From: Endomicrobium sp.
GTDB lineage: Bacteria > Elusimicrobiota > Endomicrobiia > Endomicrobiales > Endomicrobiaceae
Direction: 5' to 3'
Assembly (NCBI GenBank): GCA_031283985.1
Contig: JAITAQ010000057.1
Coordinates: 1-12,981 of the forward strand
DNA: 12,981 nt
The number at the start of each line of letters is the position of its first letter. The stretch's first letter is position 1. A program made the translations under genes and the position numbers. The notes below the pieces were generated by a model, which made no database searches, had not been told where the DNA came from, and was given only the letters and a program-made list of their open reading frames with translations. This document shows positions 6,709 through 12,981 of the stretch, piece after piece.

Positions 6709-7395
6709 ATGCATATACCTGACGGATTTTTAAACAATAATTTGGCAGGAGGACTGCTTGCTGGGGCTTTAGGCATGATTGGATATTGCCTAAATAAGAT
6801 ATTAAAAAGTATAACGGTGTCCGTAGGAATAATTGCAGATAACGTTTCAGAAGTAAACTTATGTTCGCAATCATTTGGATTTTCAGAAAATACAAGCAAA
6901 TATTTTCAAAGATTGACTTTGGTAGCTCTTTGGGTGTTTGCTTTTCAAATGTTTAACATACCAGTAAAATCGGCAACCTCAGCTCATTTGATTGGCGGAG
7001 CTTTCGCCGCTATCCTTGCTGGCCCATTTTCAGGTTTTATAATAATGTCTTTTATCCTCATTATACAATCTTTATTTTTCTCAGACGGCGGAGTTTTAGC
7101 GCTTGGTGCAAACATTCTTAATATGGCTTTTATAGGCTCTTTCTTATCTTATTATGTGTATAAAGCTTTTTCAAATAAAAGTCGGCATTTTGGAGTTTTC
7201 GCCACGTGCTTTTTTTCTGTTATGACAGCTTCTTTGGCATGCCTTACAGAGCTCGGATTATCAAGGTCAATAGTATTTTCAATAGCATTTAAAAATATGA
7301 TGAGCTTGCATTTTGGAGTATCTTGCATTGAAACATTAATAACCCTTGCATTGCTTAAACTGTTTAGAAGCGTAAATGGAGAATCTAATGAATAA
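6709..7395 (+). CDS. cbiM: CbiM/NikM/LarM-type ECF transporter substrate-binding membrane protein (nickel likely)
   Basis: A 228-residue integral membrane protein that binds Ni2+ or Co2+ for energy-coupling-factor uptake. The N-terminus MHIPDGFL is diagnostic: in characterised members the free amino group, His2 and a later His chelate the metal. That later His is H93 in TSAHLIGGAFAAILAGP. Conserved SLFFSDGGVLALGANILNMA (121-140) follows. A strong GGAGGAG precedes the ATG, which must be the true start because the metal site needs Met1. Relative to the usual form, where the second His lies near residue 67, there is about 26 residues of extra sequence (about 40-66, EVNLCSQSFGFSENTSKYFQ). Adjacent larN, larB, larC and larE make nickel the likely metal. 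Neither the ATPase nor the T-component is encoded in this window. Confidence 0.92.
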   Translation: MHIPDGFLNNNLAGGLLAGALGMIGYCLNKILKSITVSVGIIADNVSEVNLCSQSFGFSENTSKYFQRLTLVALWVFAFQMFNIPVKSATSAHLIGGAFAAILAGPFSGFIIMSFILIIQSLFFSDGGVLALGANILNMAFIGSFLSYYVYKAFSNKSRHFGVFATCFFSVMTASLACLTELGLSRSIVFSIAFKNMMSLHFGVSCIETLITLALLKLFRSVNGESNE

Positions 7396-7684
7396 AAAGA
7401 AATTAGCATTTATGATTCCTATATTTACAGTATTTTTAGCAAGTTTATTTGCTTCAAAGCTTCCAGATACTTTGGAAACAATTGCCATAAATTACAAATT
7501 TATAAGCAAAGCTAATGAAACATCGTCTCTATTCTCAGGATACTGTTTCCCTTTTGTAGAAAATCCTTATGCAACAACATTTTTGGCAGGGACTATTGGA
7601 TTAGCACTCCTTTATGTCCTATTTAAAATTACAACAAAAATAGTAAAAAGTTTAGCAAAATTAATTTATGAAGAAAACAAATGA
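7388..7684 (+). CDS. nikN: PDGLE-domain small component of nickel/cobalt ECF transporter (NikN/LarN-like)
   Basis: A 98-residue protein with two membrane helices (about 9-25 and 65-84) enclosing a periplasmic loop. SKLPDTLETIAINYKF just after the first helix is a diverged form of the PDGLE motif (S-x-x-PDGLEKVA-x-x-x-x-F); the Gly is Thr here. Such proteins replace or accompany CbiN and are needed with the M-component for metal uptake. I prefer the ATG at 7388, preceded by GGAG with a six-base gap, over one four codons upstream. It overlaps the end of cbiM by eight bases, and its TGA overlaps the larB ATG (ATGA). Position and length make the assignment good, although the sequence is short and only one motif is recognised. 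Confidence 0.82.
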   Translation: MNKKKLAFMIPIFTVFLASLFASKLPDTLETIAINYKFISKANETSSLFSGYCFPFVENPYATTFLAGTIGLALLYVLFKITTKIVKSLAKLIYEENK

Positions 7685-8442
7685 TAAAAAAGCAAATCAT
7701 TAAACTTTTAAAAATGGTTCAATCGGGAGCTATCTCACCTGAAGACGCTATATTGCACTTGCAAACTGCACCTTTTGAAGATTTAGGTTTTGCAAGCATT
7801 GACTACCATAGAAACTTGAGGCAAGGGTCTGGAGAAGTTATTTTTGGACAAGGAAAAACTCAAGAGCAAATAGCAAGCATTGTTTTAAATATGTTGGATA
7901 AAAATATAGATAATATTATCATCACAAGAATATCTAAAGAAACATCAGATTTTTTAGTAGAACAAAAAATAGATTTGGAATATCATTTAATCGCAAAGAT
8001 TGCCGTGGCGAAACGCAATAAAATTAGTAAACTTGTAGGTTCTGTTATTATAGTTTCCGGAGGAACAAGCGATATTCCCGTATGCGAAGAAGCTGCGATA
8101 ACAGCCGAAACACTCGGAAGCCAAGTCACTCGCCTATACGATGTTGGAGTATCAGGAATACATAGGCTTTTGTCTAAATACGAAACCCTTGCAAAAGCAA
8201 GAGTTATAGTGGCAGTAGCAGGTATGGAAGGTGCTCTTGCAAGTGTAGTAGGAGGACTTGTAAGCTGCCCTATAATAGCGGTCCCTACAAGCATAGGGTA
8301 CGGTTCAAATTTTAAAGGACTTTCAGCTTTGCTTACTATGCTTAACTCTTGCTCAAATGGAATTTCAGTAGTAAACATAGACAATGGTTTTGGAGCGGGT
8401 TTTATTGCAAATCGTATCAATAAAATGGATAGCATTGAATGA
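7681..8442 (+). CDS. larB: LarB, pyridinium-3,5-biscarboxylic acid mononucleotide synthase (nickel-pincer cofactor pathway)
   Basis: Known role: LarB carboxylates nicotinic acid adenine dinucleotide and releases AMP, giving P2CMN, the first step of nickel-pincer nucleotide synthesis. The 253-residue product shows the whole family pattern. The LarB-specific N-terminal segment contains DYHRNLRQGSGEVIFGQGKT (41-60). The PurE-like core contains SGGTSDIPVCEEAA (126-139), YDVGVSGIHRLL (153-164), VAGMEGALASVVGGLV (179-194) and PTSIGYGSNFKGLSALL (202-218). The MLNSC segment ends in C224, which appears to correspond to the catalytic Cys of the characterised enzyme, and NIDNGFGAGF follows (232-241). 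Length is typical. Four-base overlaps with nikN and larC indicate coupled translation in one operon. Confidence 0.95.
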   Translation: MIKKQIIKLLKMVQSGAISPEDAILHLQTAPFEDLGFASIDYHRNLRQGSGEVIFGQGKTQEQIASIVLNMLDKNIDNIIITRISKETSDFLVEQKIDLEYHLIAKIAVAKRNKISKLVGSVIIVSGGTSDIPVCEEAAITAETLGSQVTRLYDVGVSGIHRLLSKYETLAKARVIVAVAGMEGALASVVGGLVSCPIIAVPTSIGYGSNFKGLSALLTMLNSCSNGISVVNIDNGFGAGFIANRINKMDSIE

Positions 8443-9644
8443 AAACTCTTTTTCTTGAATGTTCTATGGGCGCCGCGGGAGATATGCTGACAGCTGCATT
8501 GTATGAATTACTAGAAAACAACGATAAAAAAGCTTTTTTAAAACAAATTAACTCTCTTGGACTCAATAATATAAGCATAACAGTGCAACCTATTGAAAAG
8601 AATTTGATAAAAGGAACCAAAATCCATGTAAAAATTTATGGGCATGAAGAGTATGAAAAAAATTCTTGTCATACAGGACATAACCATTCGCAAAAACACA
8701 GTTGCACAAATCTAAAAACAATTGGAAATATCATATCAAAGTTAAAAGTTTCAAAAAAAGTTAAAGATAATGCTGTAAATATATATAATATAATTGCTCA
8801 AGCTGAAGCAAAAGCTCATTGTAAGCCTGTAACGCAAATACACTTTCACGAAGTCGGAGAAATTGACGCAATAATTGATATTGTCAGCGTATGTTTACTT
8901 GTAGATAAGATCTCCCCAAACGAAATAATATCATCACCAATAAATATAGGCAAAGGATATTTACATTGCGCTCATGGCATTCTTTCAGTTCCAGCGCCGG
9001 CAACATCCAATATTTTGTACAATGTTCCAATTTATACAAATGAATATGAGGGAGAACTATGCACACCTACAGGAGCTGCTATTATAAAACATTTCGTCAC
9101 TAGTTTTGGACAAATGCCTATAATGCGTATAAAAAAAATAGGTTATGGAATGGGTACACACAAAATTGAAATACCAAACTGCGTGAGAGCATTTTTAGGA
9201 GAGTCAGATAAAGATGCAGATACTACAGCCATAGCACAACTACAGTGTAACTTAGACGATATTACAGGAGAATCTTTAAGTTTTGCTGCTGAGTTGCTTT
9301 TAGAAAAAGGTGCATTAGATGTTTTTTATACATCTATTCAAATGAAAAAAAATCGACCAGGAGTCTTATTTACATGCATATGTGAGATGGAAAAAGCTGA
9401 CTTTTTTGCAAAACTCATTTTAGAACATACTTCCACTTTTGGAGTAAGAAAAACTATTTGCAAACGTTATATTTTAAACCGTAAAACCTCCATACAAAAA
9501 ACGACATATGGTAATATCCGCATTAAAACAGGGGAAGGTTTTGGAATAAAAAAATCAAAACCTGAGTTTGAAGACATAGCAAAAATAGCTCGTATGAAAA
9601 ATAAAACATTTGATGGAATCAAAAAAAATATAAAGTTAAAATAA
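8439..9644 (+). CDS. larC: LarC, nickel insertion (cyclometallase) protein of nickel-pincer cofactor synthesis
   Basis: Known role: LarC inserts Ni2+ into the bis-thiocarboxylated pyridinium mononucleotide in a CTP-dependent reaction, yielding active NPN. The product is 401 residues, full length for the DUF111 family. Seen motifs: CSMGAAGDML (8-17), HFHEVGEIDAIIDI (135-148), PAPATSNIL (185-193), CTPTGAA (208-214), GYGMGTHKIE (235-244), NLDDITGES (271-279) and QMKKNRPGVL (301-310). A His/Cys-rich loop at about 69-89 (H69, C77, H78, H81, H83, H87, C89) is the expected nickel-handling segment. In Lactiplantibacillus plantarum larC is split and joined by ribosomal frameshifting; here it is one uninterrupted frame. 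It overlaps larB by four bases and abuts larE. Confidence 0.95.
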   Translation: MKTLFLECSMGAAGDMLTAALYELLENNDKKAFLKQINSLGLNNISITVQPIEKNLIKGTKIHVKIYGHEEYEKNSCHTGHNHSQKHSCTNLKTIGNIISKLKVSKKVKDNAVNIYNIIAQAEAKAHCKPVTQIHFHEVGEIDAIIDIVSVCLLVDKISPNEIISSPINIGKGYLHCAHGILSVPAPATSNILYNVPIYTNEYEGELCTPTGAAIIKHFVTSFGQMPIMRIKKIGYGMGTHKIEIPNCVRAFLGESDKDADTTAIAQLQCNLDDITGESLSFAAELLLEKGALDVFYTSIQMKKNRPGVLFTCICEMEKADFFAKLILEHTSTFGVRKTICKRYILNRKTSIQKTTYGNIRIKTGEGFGIKKSKPEFEDIAKIARMKNKTFDGIKKNIKLK

Positions 9645-10457
9645 ATGAACGCTAAACAAAAATATGAATTTCTAAAAAAATATATATTAGACTTAGAAAA
9701 TCTTGTCATTGCATTTTCGGGAGGTGTTGATTCAACTTTTTTGCTAAAAACAGCGCACGACTTACTTGGAAAAAAAGTTATAGCAGTAACAGCCAAATCT
9801 TGCTCTTTTCCGCAAAGAGAACTTAACGCAACTGTTGCTTTTTGTAAAAAAGAAGGCATAACGCACATAATATGCAATTGTGAAGAGCTAGATATAGAAG
9901 GATTTTCACACAATCCTACCAACCGTTGCTATTTATGTAAAAAAGAACTTTTTTTAAAGATTTGGAATATAGCAAAAAAGAAAAGAATCCATAATGTAGC
10001 CGAAGCTTCCAATATTGACGACAACAACGACTATCGCCCAGGTTTCATTGCGATATCGGAATTTAACGTAAAAAGTCCTCTGCGCTACGCAAATCTTACA
10101 AAAGATGAAATACGAATGCTTTCAAAAAAATTAGGACTCTTTACTTGGAATAAACAATCTTTTGCATGCCTGTCTTCAAGGTTTCCATACGGACAGGAAA
10201 TTACCCATAAAGCTTTATCTATGGTGGACACAGCTGAACAAATGCTTCTTAATATGGGATTAAAACAAGTTAGAGTACGACATCATAATAACAATCTAGC
10301 GAGAATTGAAACTGACGAAATTGGATTTGAAATTCTCACGGACAAATATAAAAGAAAAAAAATTTACAAAAAATTAAAAGATTTGGGATATGTTTACGTT
10401 TCGGTAGATCTTTTAGGCTACCGCACAGGCAGTATGAATGAAGCTCTGGATATTTGA
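9645..10457 (+). CDS. larE: LarE, ATP-dependent sulfur transferase of nickel-pincer cofactor synthesis
   Basis: Known role: LarE adenylates the P2CMN carboxylates and replaces oxygen with sulfur. The 270-residue product has an N-type ATP pyrophosphatase fold with PP-loop AFSGGVDSTFLL (23-34), DDNNDYRPGF (125-134) and QSFACLSSRFPYG (171-183), whose C175 matches the sulfur-donating or cluster-binding Cys of the family. NPTNRCYLCKKELF adds C95 and C98, so the three-cysteine arrangement C95-C98-C175 may place it with LarE enzymes that use a [4Fe-4S] cluster rather than a sacrificed cysteine (inference). Metal- and phosphate-binding VRVRHHNN (209-216) and the C-terminal SVDLLGYRTGSMNEAL (253-268) are typical. 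The ATG follows the larC TAA directly. It ends three bases before the convergent recombinase gene, with no visible terminator. Confidence 0.94.
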   Translation: MNAKQKYEFLKKYILDLENLVIAFSGGVDSTFLLKTAHDLLGKKVIAVTAKSCSFPQRELNATVAFCKKEGITHIICNCEELDIEGFSHNPTNRCYLCKKELFLKIWNIAKKKRIHNVAEASNIDDNNDYRPGFIAISEFNVKSPLRYANLTKDEIRMLSKKLGLFTWNKQSFACLSSRFPYGQEITHKALSMVDTAEQMLLNMGLKQVRVRHHNNNLARIETDEIGFEILTDKYKRKKIYKKLKDLGYVYVSVDLLGYRTGSMNEALDI

Positions 10458-10460
10458 AAT

Positions 10461-11345
10461 TTATCCTCTTGGATGAAAAATTTTATGTTGCTGTATGATT
10501 TTAGCTTTATCAAGATGAGTGTAAATCTGCGTAGTAGCTATTGAAGCGTGTCCCAACATTTCTTGAACGAAGCGAATATCGGCTCCACCTGCTAAAAGAT
10601 GAGTTGCAAAAGAATGCCTTAATGTATGAGGCGTAATATTTTTGTTTATACCTGCTTTTTTGACTATTTTCTTTAACTGTCTCCAAAATTCCACTCTGGA
10701 AAGCTTCTTTCCTAACCTTGAAATAAAAATATTGTCTTCATGACTCGCATAAGGTTTTCTCTTTAAAAGATAAATATTGATAAAATTCCTAGCTTTTTCT
10801 CCAAACGGTATCAATCTTTCTTTAGACCCTTTGCCTATAATTCTCAAAAAATTATCCTCTAAATTTATATTTGAAAACTTTAGGTTTATAAGCTCAGAAA
10901 CTCTTAACCCCGTAGCATACAGAAGTTCAAGCATGGCTCTGTTTCTTACATTTACTTCATCCTCATCGGTAACACCATTTAATAAAAGCATAACCTCGTC
11001 AAATGTAAGCATACTGGGTAAATTTTCGGGAATTTTTGGAGAGGTTAAATAAAGTGTTGGGTCATTTTTAATTATATCTTCATAATTTAAGAATTTATAA
11101 AACTGTCTCAAAGATTCTACAAGCCTGTAAAGAGATTTTGGCTTAAAGCCTTCAAGTTTTGCTGTCAATAAAAAATCTGTAATATCTTGGTGTTGGCAAT
11201 TTTCAAGAGCAACCTGTTTTTTTTCTGCAAATGCAATAAATTTCACAATATCGGCTCTATATGCTAAAACCGTATTCTTAGATAATCCCTTTTCAACAAC
11301 TATATATAAAACAAAATCTTTTAACAGCTTTTTATAATCAAGCAT
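10461..11345 (-). CDS. xerD: Tyrosine site-specific recombinase, XerC/XerD type
   Basis: Known role: Xer recombinases resolve chromosome dimers at dif sites. The 294-residue product has the SAM-like core-binding domain (about 5-90, KGLSKNTVLAYRADI) and a catalytic domain with every active-site residue: R148 (ATGLRVSELI), K172 (GKGSKERLIPFG), H240 and R243 (PHTLRHSFATHLLAGGADI), H266 (EMLGHASIATTQ) and nucleophile Y275 (IYTHL). It ends in HPRG, close to the HPRA ending of chromosomal Xer proteins. I chose the ATG at 11345-11343, with GGAAAG eight bases upstream, over one twelve codons earlier; the product then begins just before the first conserved helix. Length and lack of phage or integron neighbours favour a housekeeping Xer over a mobile-element integrase. 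XerC versus XerD cannot be decided here. Confidence 0.92.
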   Translation of the reverse strand: MLDYKKLLKDFVLYIVVEKGLSKNTVLAYRADIVKFIAFAEKKQVALENCQHQDITDFLLTAKLEGFKPKSLYRLVESLRQFYKFLNYEDIIKNDPTLYLTSPKIPENLPSMLTFDEVMLLLNGVTDEDEVNVRNRAMLELLYATGLRVSELINLKFSNINLEDNFLRIIGKGSKERLIPFGEKARNFINIYLLKRKPYASHEDNIFISRLGKKLSRVEFWRQLKKIVKKAGINKNITPHTLRHSFATHLLAGGADIRFVQEMLGHASIATTQIYTHLDKAKIIQQHKIFHPRG

Positions 11346-11766
11346 ATGAAAATCTTTCCAACAAAAAAAATATGTAGACAAACTTTTGTTATTATAAAAA
11401 ATTATTATTCGTATATTATATCTACAAGAGCTGCAGGTTTTATGGTTTTCTTTGCATTAGAGACTTACCAATCAATATAAGCTGGGATGTCAAAAGTCAA
11501 AATTATAATACAAATATAGTAGATTTTTCACTATAAGCGATATTTTATAAAATTATTTAGAAAAAACAAAAATAACACTCATGCATATTTTCTGTACTTA
11601 TAATAGAAAAACATAAACTGGTTTTGTATAATTTTTACAAGCATAAAATTCTCAAGCGGAAACATCAGTATGATTAAATCCGGTTTAGCAATGCTAACTG
11701 GGGCAAAACACGTAAGGAAAGAAGTTGATGCTTTTATAAAAAATATGAAGTAAAAATATGCCTGTT
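11346..11766. other. Gene-free, AT-rich stretch with degraded coding remnants
   Basis: About 420 bases with no intact gene. On the plus strand a 49-codon open frame runs from 11607 to 11753. Its last 27 codons start at an ATG (11670) and have a protein-like composition (SGLAMLTGAKHVRKEVDAFI, ending KNMK and TAA). Further upstream, around 11428-11474, a short plus-strand frame reads AAGFMVFFALETYQSI before a stop. Neither could be assigned to a family. The pattern resembles the end of a decayed gene but could be chance. No tRNA, terminator or repeat was seen. Confidence 0.4.
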
Positions 11767-11795
11767 TTGAAAGATTTGTTATAGACATATATAAA
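11767..11795 (+). promoter_or_regulatory. Putative sigma-70-type promoter of cutA
   Basis: TTGAAA (11767-11772), an exact 17-base spacer and TATAAA (11790-11795) lie upstream of cutA. Transcription would start near 11802, giving a leader of about 20 bases that includes the GGAG ribosome binding site. It is the best promoter match in the window, though AT-rich sequence raises the chance rate. Confidence 0.5.
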
Positions 11796-11822
11796 TTTGA
11801 TATTTAATTATTCGGAGAAAAA

Positions 11823-12146
11823 ATGAAATCTTCTAAATACCTGCTCGTCTTTGTAACAAGCCCTGATGCAAAAACGACTCAAAAAATTCTTAAAACGTTT
11901 CTTAAAGAAAAAATTATATCAAGCGCACAAATATCACAAAGTATAAAGTCTTATTATTGGTGGAACAATAAAATAGAAAAAAAAACTGAAACCCTTATAA
12001 CAATGACAACTCTTGAAAAGAATTTTAAAATCCTTAAAGAACAAATAAGACTGTTGCATCCATATAAAGTTCCACAAATAGTTTCCGTGTCAATATTTAA
12101 TGCAAATAAAGATTACCTTAAATGGATAAATCAATACTGTAATTAA
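11823..12146 (+). CDS. cutA: CutA-family divalent cation tolerance protein
   Basis: A small protein that in other species forms a very stable ferredoxin-like trimer; the name comes from copper tolerance in E. coli, but its role is poorly defined. The 107-residue product shows YYWWNNKIEKKTETLITMTT (44-63), HPYKVPQIVSVSI (79-91) and NANKDYLKWI (93-102), the three conserved blocks. GGAG six bases before the ATG and a good upstream promoter support the start. The conserved Cys of the usual AACV segment is replaced: the region reads SSAQISQSIKS (33-43) and the only Cys is C106, so copper binding by that Cys is not possible here. It stands alone on the plus strand between decayed regions. Confidence 0.93.
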   Translation: MKSSKYLLVFVTSPDAKTTQKILKTFLKEKIISSAQISQSIKSYYWWNNKIEKKTETLITMTTLEKNFKILKEQIRLLHPYKVPQIVSVSIFNANKDYLKWINQYCN

Positions 12147-12249
12147 ATACTTTTTTAAAAATCAATATGAAAAATGAAAGAAGAAGTTGAAGATTATAGG
12201 AACTAAAGCTGAAATGTATCATTTTTTAAAGAGGACTTGCTAGATAGAC

Positions 12250-12372
12250 CTAGGTTAAATATTCTGTCTCATTGTTTCTTTGCGCTATCAAGCGTTTTTG
12301 CGCAAACAGATGTTAATAAACAAAAAACCGAAATGCAAAAAATACTTAAAGAGACATTAAAAAATATTAATT
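12250..12372 (+). pseudogene. Remnant of an unidentified secreted protein (signal peptide and start of mature part)
   Basis: Seen: two plus-strand frames join by a single-base shift near 12282 to give KYSVSLFLCA followed by LSSVFAQTDVNKQKTEMQKI and LKETLKN. That is a plausible signal peptide, with cleavage after VFA, and a helical start of the mature protein. No start codon with a ribosome site precedes it. The reading ends where the convergent thrB remnant begins, near 12373. The region 12147-12249 upstream holds only short, broken frames. The family is unknown, and the call depends on accepting the frameshift. Confidence 0.4.
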
Positions 12373-12501
12373 TTAAACTTCTTCTCCTTTTTTAAGTTCT
12401 TGCGTTGACTTTGACAGATACCTTGATAACGCTGCACCAAAAACGTCAAAACCAGGACCTAAATTTGCAGTTGTAGCGGGAACTCTTACTTTCATTTCCA
12501 T
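12373..12501 (-). pseudogene. thrB: N-terminal fragment of homoserine kinase ThrB
   Basis: Seen: the minus strand encodes [20 protein letters not shown] (ATG at 12495-12493, with another in-frame ATG at 12501), then [20 protein letters not shown] and a stop at 12375-12373. The first twenty residues are the hallmark N-terminus of bacterial homoserine kinases of the GHMP family. Removing one T at the stop gives EEVKINIF, the expected continuation, so a frameshift created the stop. After about five more residues homology ends. The ATP-binding PxxxGLGSSAA motif and the remaining roughly 250 residues of a normal ThrB are missing. Known role of the intact enzyme: phosphorylation of homoserine in threonine synthesis. 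It lies 51 bases downstream of the NifU-domain gene on the same strand and points into the secreted-protein remnant, suggesting a deletion joined the two. Confidence 0.8.
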
Positions 12502-12552
12502 TTCCTATCTATATTAATACAGTGCAACGGATAAATTGTGGCAAGCAAATAT

Positions 12553-12780
12553 TTATACCGCTTGAATTTCTTTTACTTCAGGAACTGCTTCTTTTATCGC
12601 ACTTGTTACACCGTACTGCAAAGTCATGACAGACATTGGACAACTCCCACATGCTCCCGTAAGTTTTACTTTTACAATACCGTCATCACTAACATCTATC
12701 AATTCAACATTCCCTCCATCAGCTTGAAGATGTGGCCTTACAGATTCCAAAGCTTTTTCCACTTTTTCATTTAAAGTCAT
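12553..12780 (-). CDS. nifU: NifU C-terminal-domain Fe-S scaffold protein
   Basis: A 75-residue stand-alone NifU-like domain (Nfu type) that binds and passes on Fe-S clusters to target proteins. It covers the whole domain: VRPHLQADGGNVELIDV (14-30), then VKVKLTGACGSCPMSVMTLQ (36-55), whose C44 and C47 form the CxxC cluster site, and AIKEAVPEVKEIQAV at the end (61-75). I chose the ATG at 12780-12778 because GGAG lies six bases upstream. An earlier ATG eleven codons upstream would add a hydrophobic stretch unlike the family. The window itself has Fe-S clients in MiaB (two clusters) and perhaps LarE. No isc or suf genes are nearby. Confidence 0.93.
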   Translation of the reverse strand: MTLNEKVEKALESVRPHLQADGGNVELIDVSDDGIVKVKLTGACGSCPMSVMTLQYGVTSAIKEAVPEVKEIQAV

Positions 12781-12813
12781 TTCTGTCTCCATTAAACTAA
12801 TAATTATAAGCAA

Positions 12814-12981
12814 TCGGCGACGACCATGTGTTTATATAGTCCATACTTATAATCTCAAATTGATTTTGGCTTTAAAGCAAAACGCCTTAAGGATTCAATG
12901 CCCAACACAAACTCAGACGAATTATTATAACACAATTAAAACCTTATATCTATAATTTATTATACACACTTTCAATTATTT
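12814..12981. other. Non-coding or decayed sequence upstream of the NifU-domain gene
   Basis: No intact gene. On the minus strand one frame reads SSEFVLGIESLRRFALKPKS (about 12924-12865) before a stop, and another short frame starts ATGGACTATATAAAC and ends at a TAG after 15 codons. These may be pieces of a decayed gene or chance. TATAAT-like boxes occur on the minus strand, but I saw no matching -35 element inside the window. Confidence 0.3.

Noticed and set aside
6552..6899. Minus-strand 115-codon open frame crossing the lptG-cbiM junction
   Set aside because: Antisense to two recognised genes; composition is that of a shadow.
7983..8435. Minus-strand 150-codon open frame
   Set aside because: Entirely antisense to larB, whose motifs are complete.
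9467..9922. Minus-strand 151-codon open frame
   Set aside because: Antisense to the larC end and larE start, both well supported.
10440..10470. Bidirectional terminator between the convergent larE and xerD genes
   Set aside because: Only three bases separate the stop codons and no stem-loop with a T-run is visible.
10461..11345. Tyrosine recombinase as a mobile-element integrase with an attachment site
   Set aside because: Length, full Xer-type motifs and HPRG ending fit a chromosomal Xer protein; no tRNA, direct repeats or phage genes adjoin it.

Overview
The window is AT-rich and gene-dense on both strands. The lptF/lptG pair (LPS export) and the ExbB/ExbD motor point to a diderm, Gram-negative-type bacterium. 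Intact housekeeping genes alternate with short, heavily frameshifted gene remnants that are still recognisable at protein level. This mixture suggests a host-associated genome in active reduction. From the overall flavour I would guess Elusimicrobiota (an Endomicrobium-like symbiont of termite-gut flagellates), but no marker gene here proves it.

Layout. Positions 1-4364 are read on the minus strand. In order of transcription they hold: a decayed secreted coiled-coil protein (3526-4364), a decayed tonB (2948-3510), intact exbB and exbD (1900-2946), miaB (523-1785), a decayed lytic transglycosylase (259-464) and the first 78 codons of mutS (1-236, cut by the window edge). A short divergent promoter region (4365-4462) separates this block from a long plus-strand block. 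That block holds lptF-lptG (4463-6672) and then a tightly packed nickel gene set: a CbiM/NikM/LarM-type ECF substrate-binding membrane protein, a PDGLE-type LarN/NikN partner, and LarB, LarC and LarE (6709-10457). A XerC/XerD-type tyrosine recombinase lies convergently (10461-11345). The right end holds decayed sequence (about 11346-11760), cutA (11823-12146), two convergent gene fragments (an unidentified secreted protein and the N-terminus of homoserine kinase ThrB) and a small NifU-domain Fe-S scaffold (12553-12780).

How the genes work together. CbiM/LarM and LarN would bring in Ni2+. LarB carboxylates and hydrolyses NaAD, LarE sulfurates the product and LarC inserts nickel, giving the nickel-pincer nucleotide (NPN) cofactor of LarA-type racemases and epimerases. 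Gene overlaps of 4-8 bases, or abutting genes, indicate one co-translated unit. No LarA and no ECF ATPase or T-component lies in the window, so both the cofactor's client and the transporter's energy source are open questions. On the left, the ExbB-ExbD motor is intact but its co-operonic TonB is destroyed.

The most useful observations are the client-less NPN operon, the ExbBD motor stranded by a dead TonB, and four gene remnants that ordinary ORF calling would miss: lytic transglycosylase, TonB, a coiled-coil secreted protein, and ThrB. No tRNA, rRNA, CRISPR array or insertion sequence was seen.
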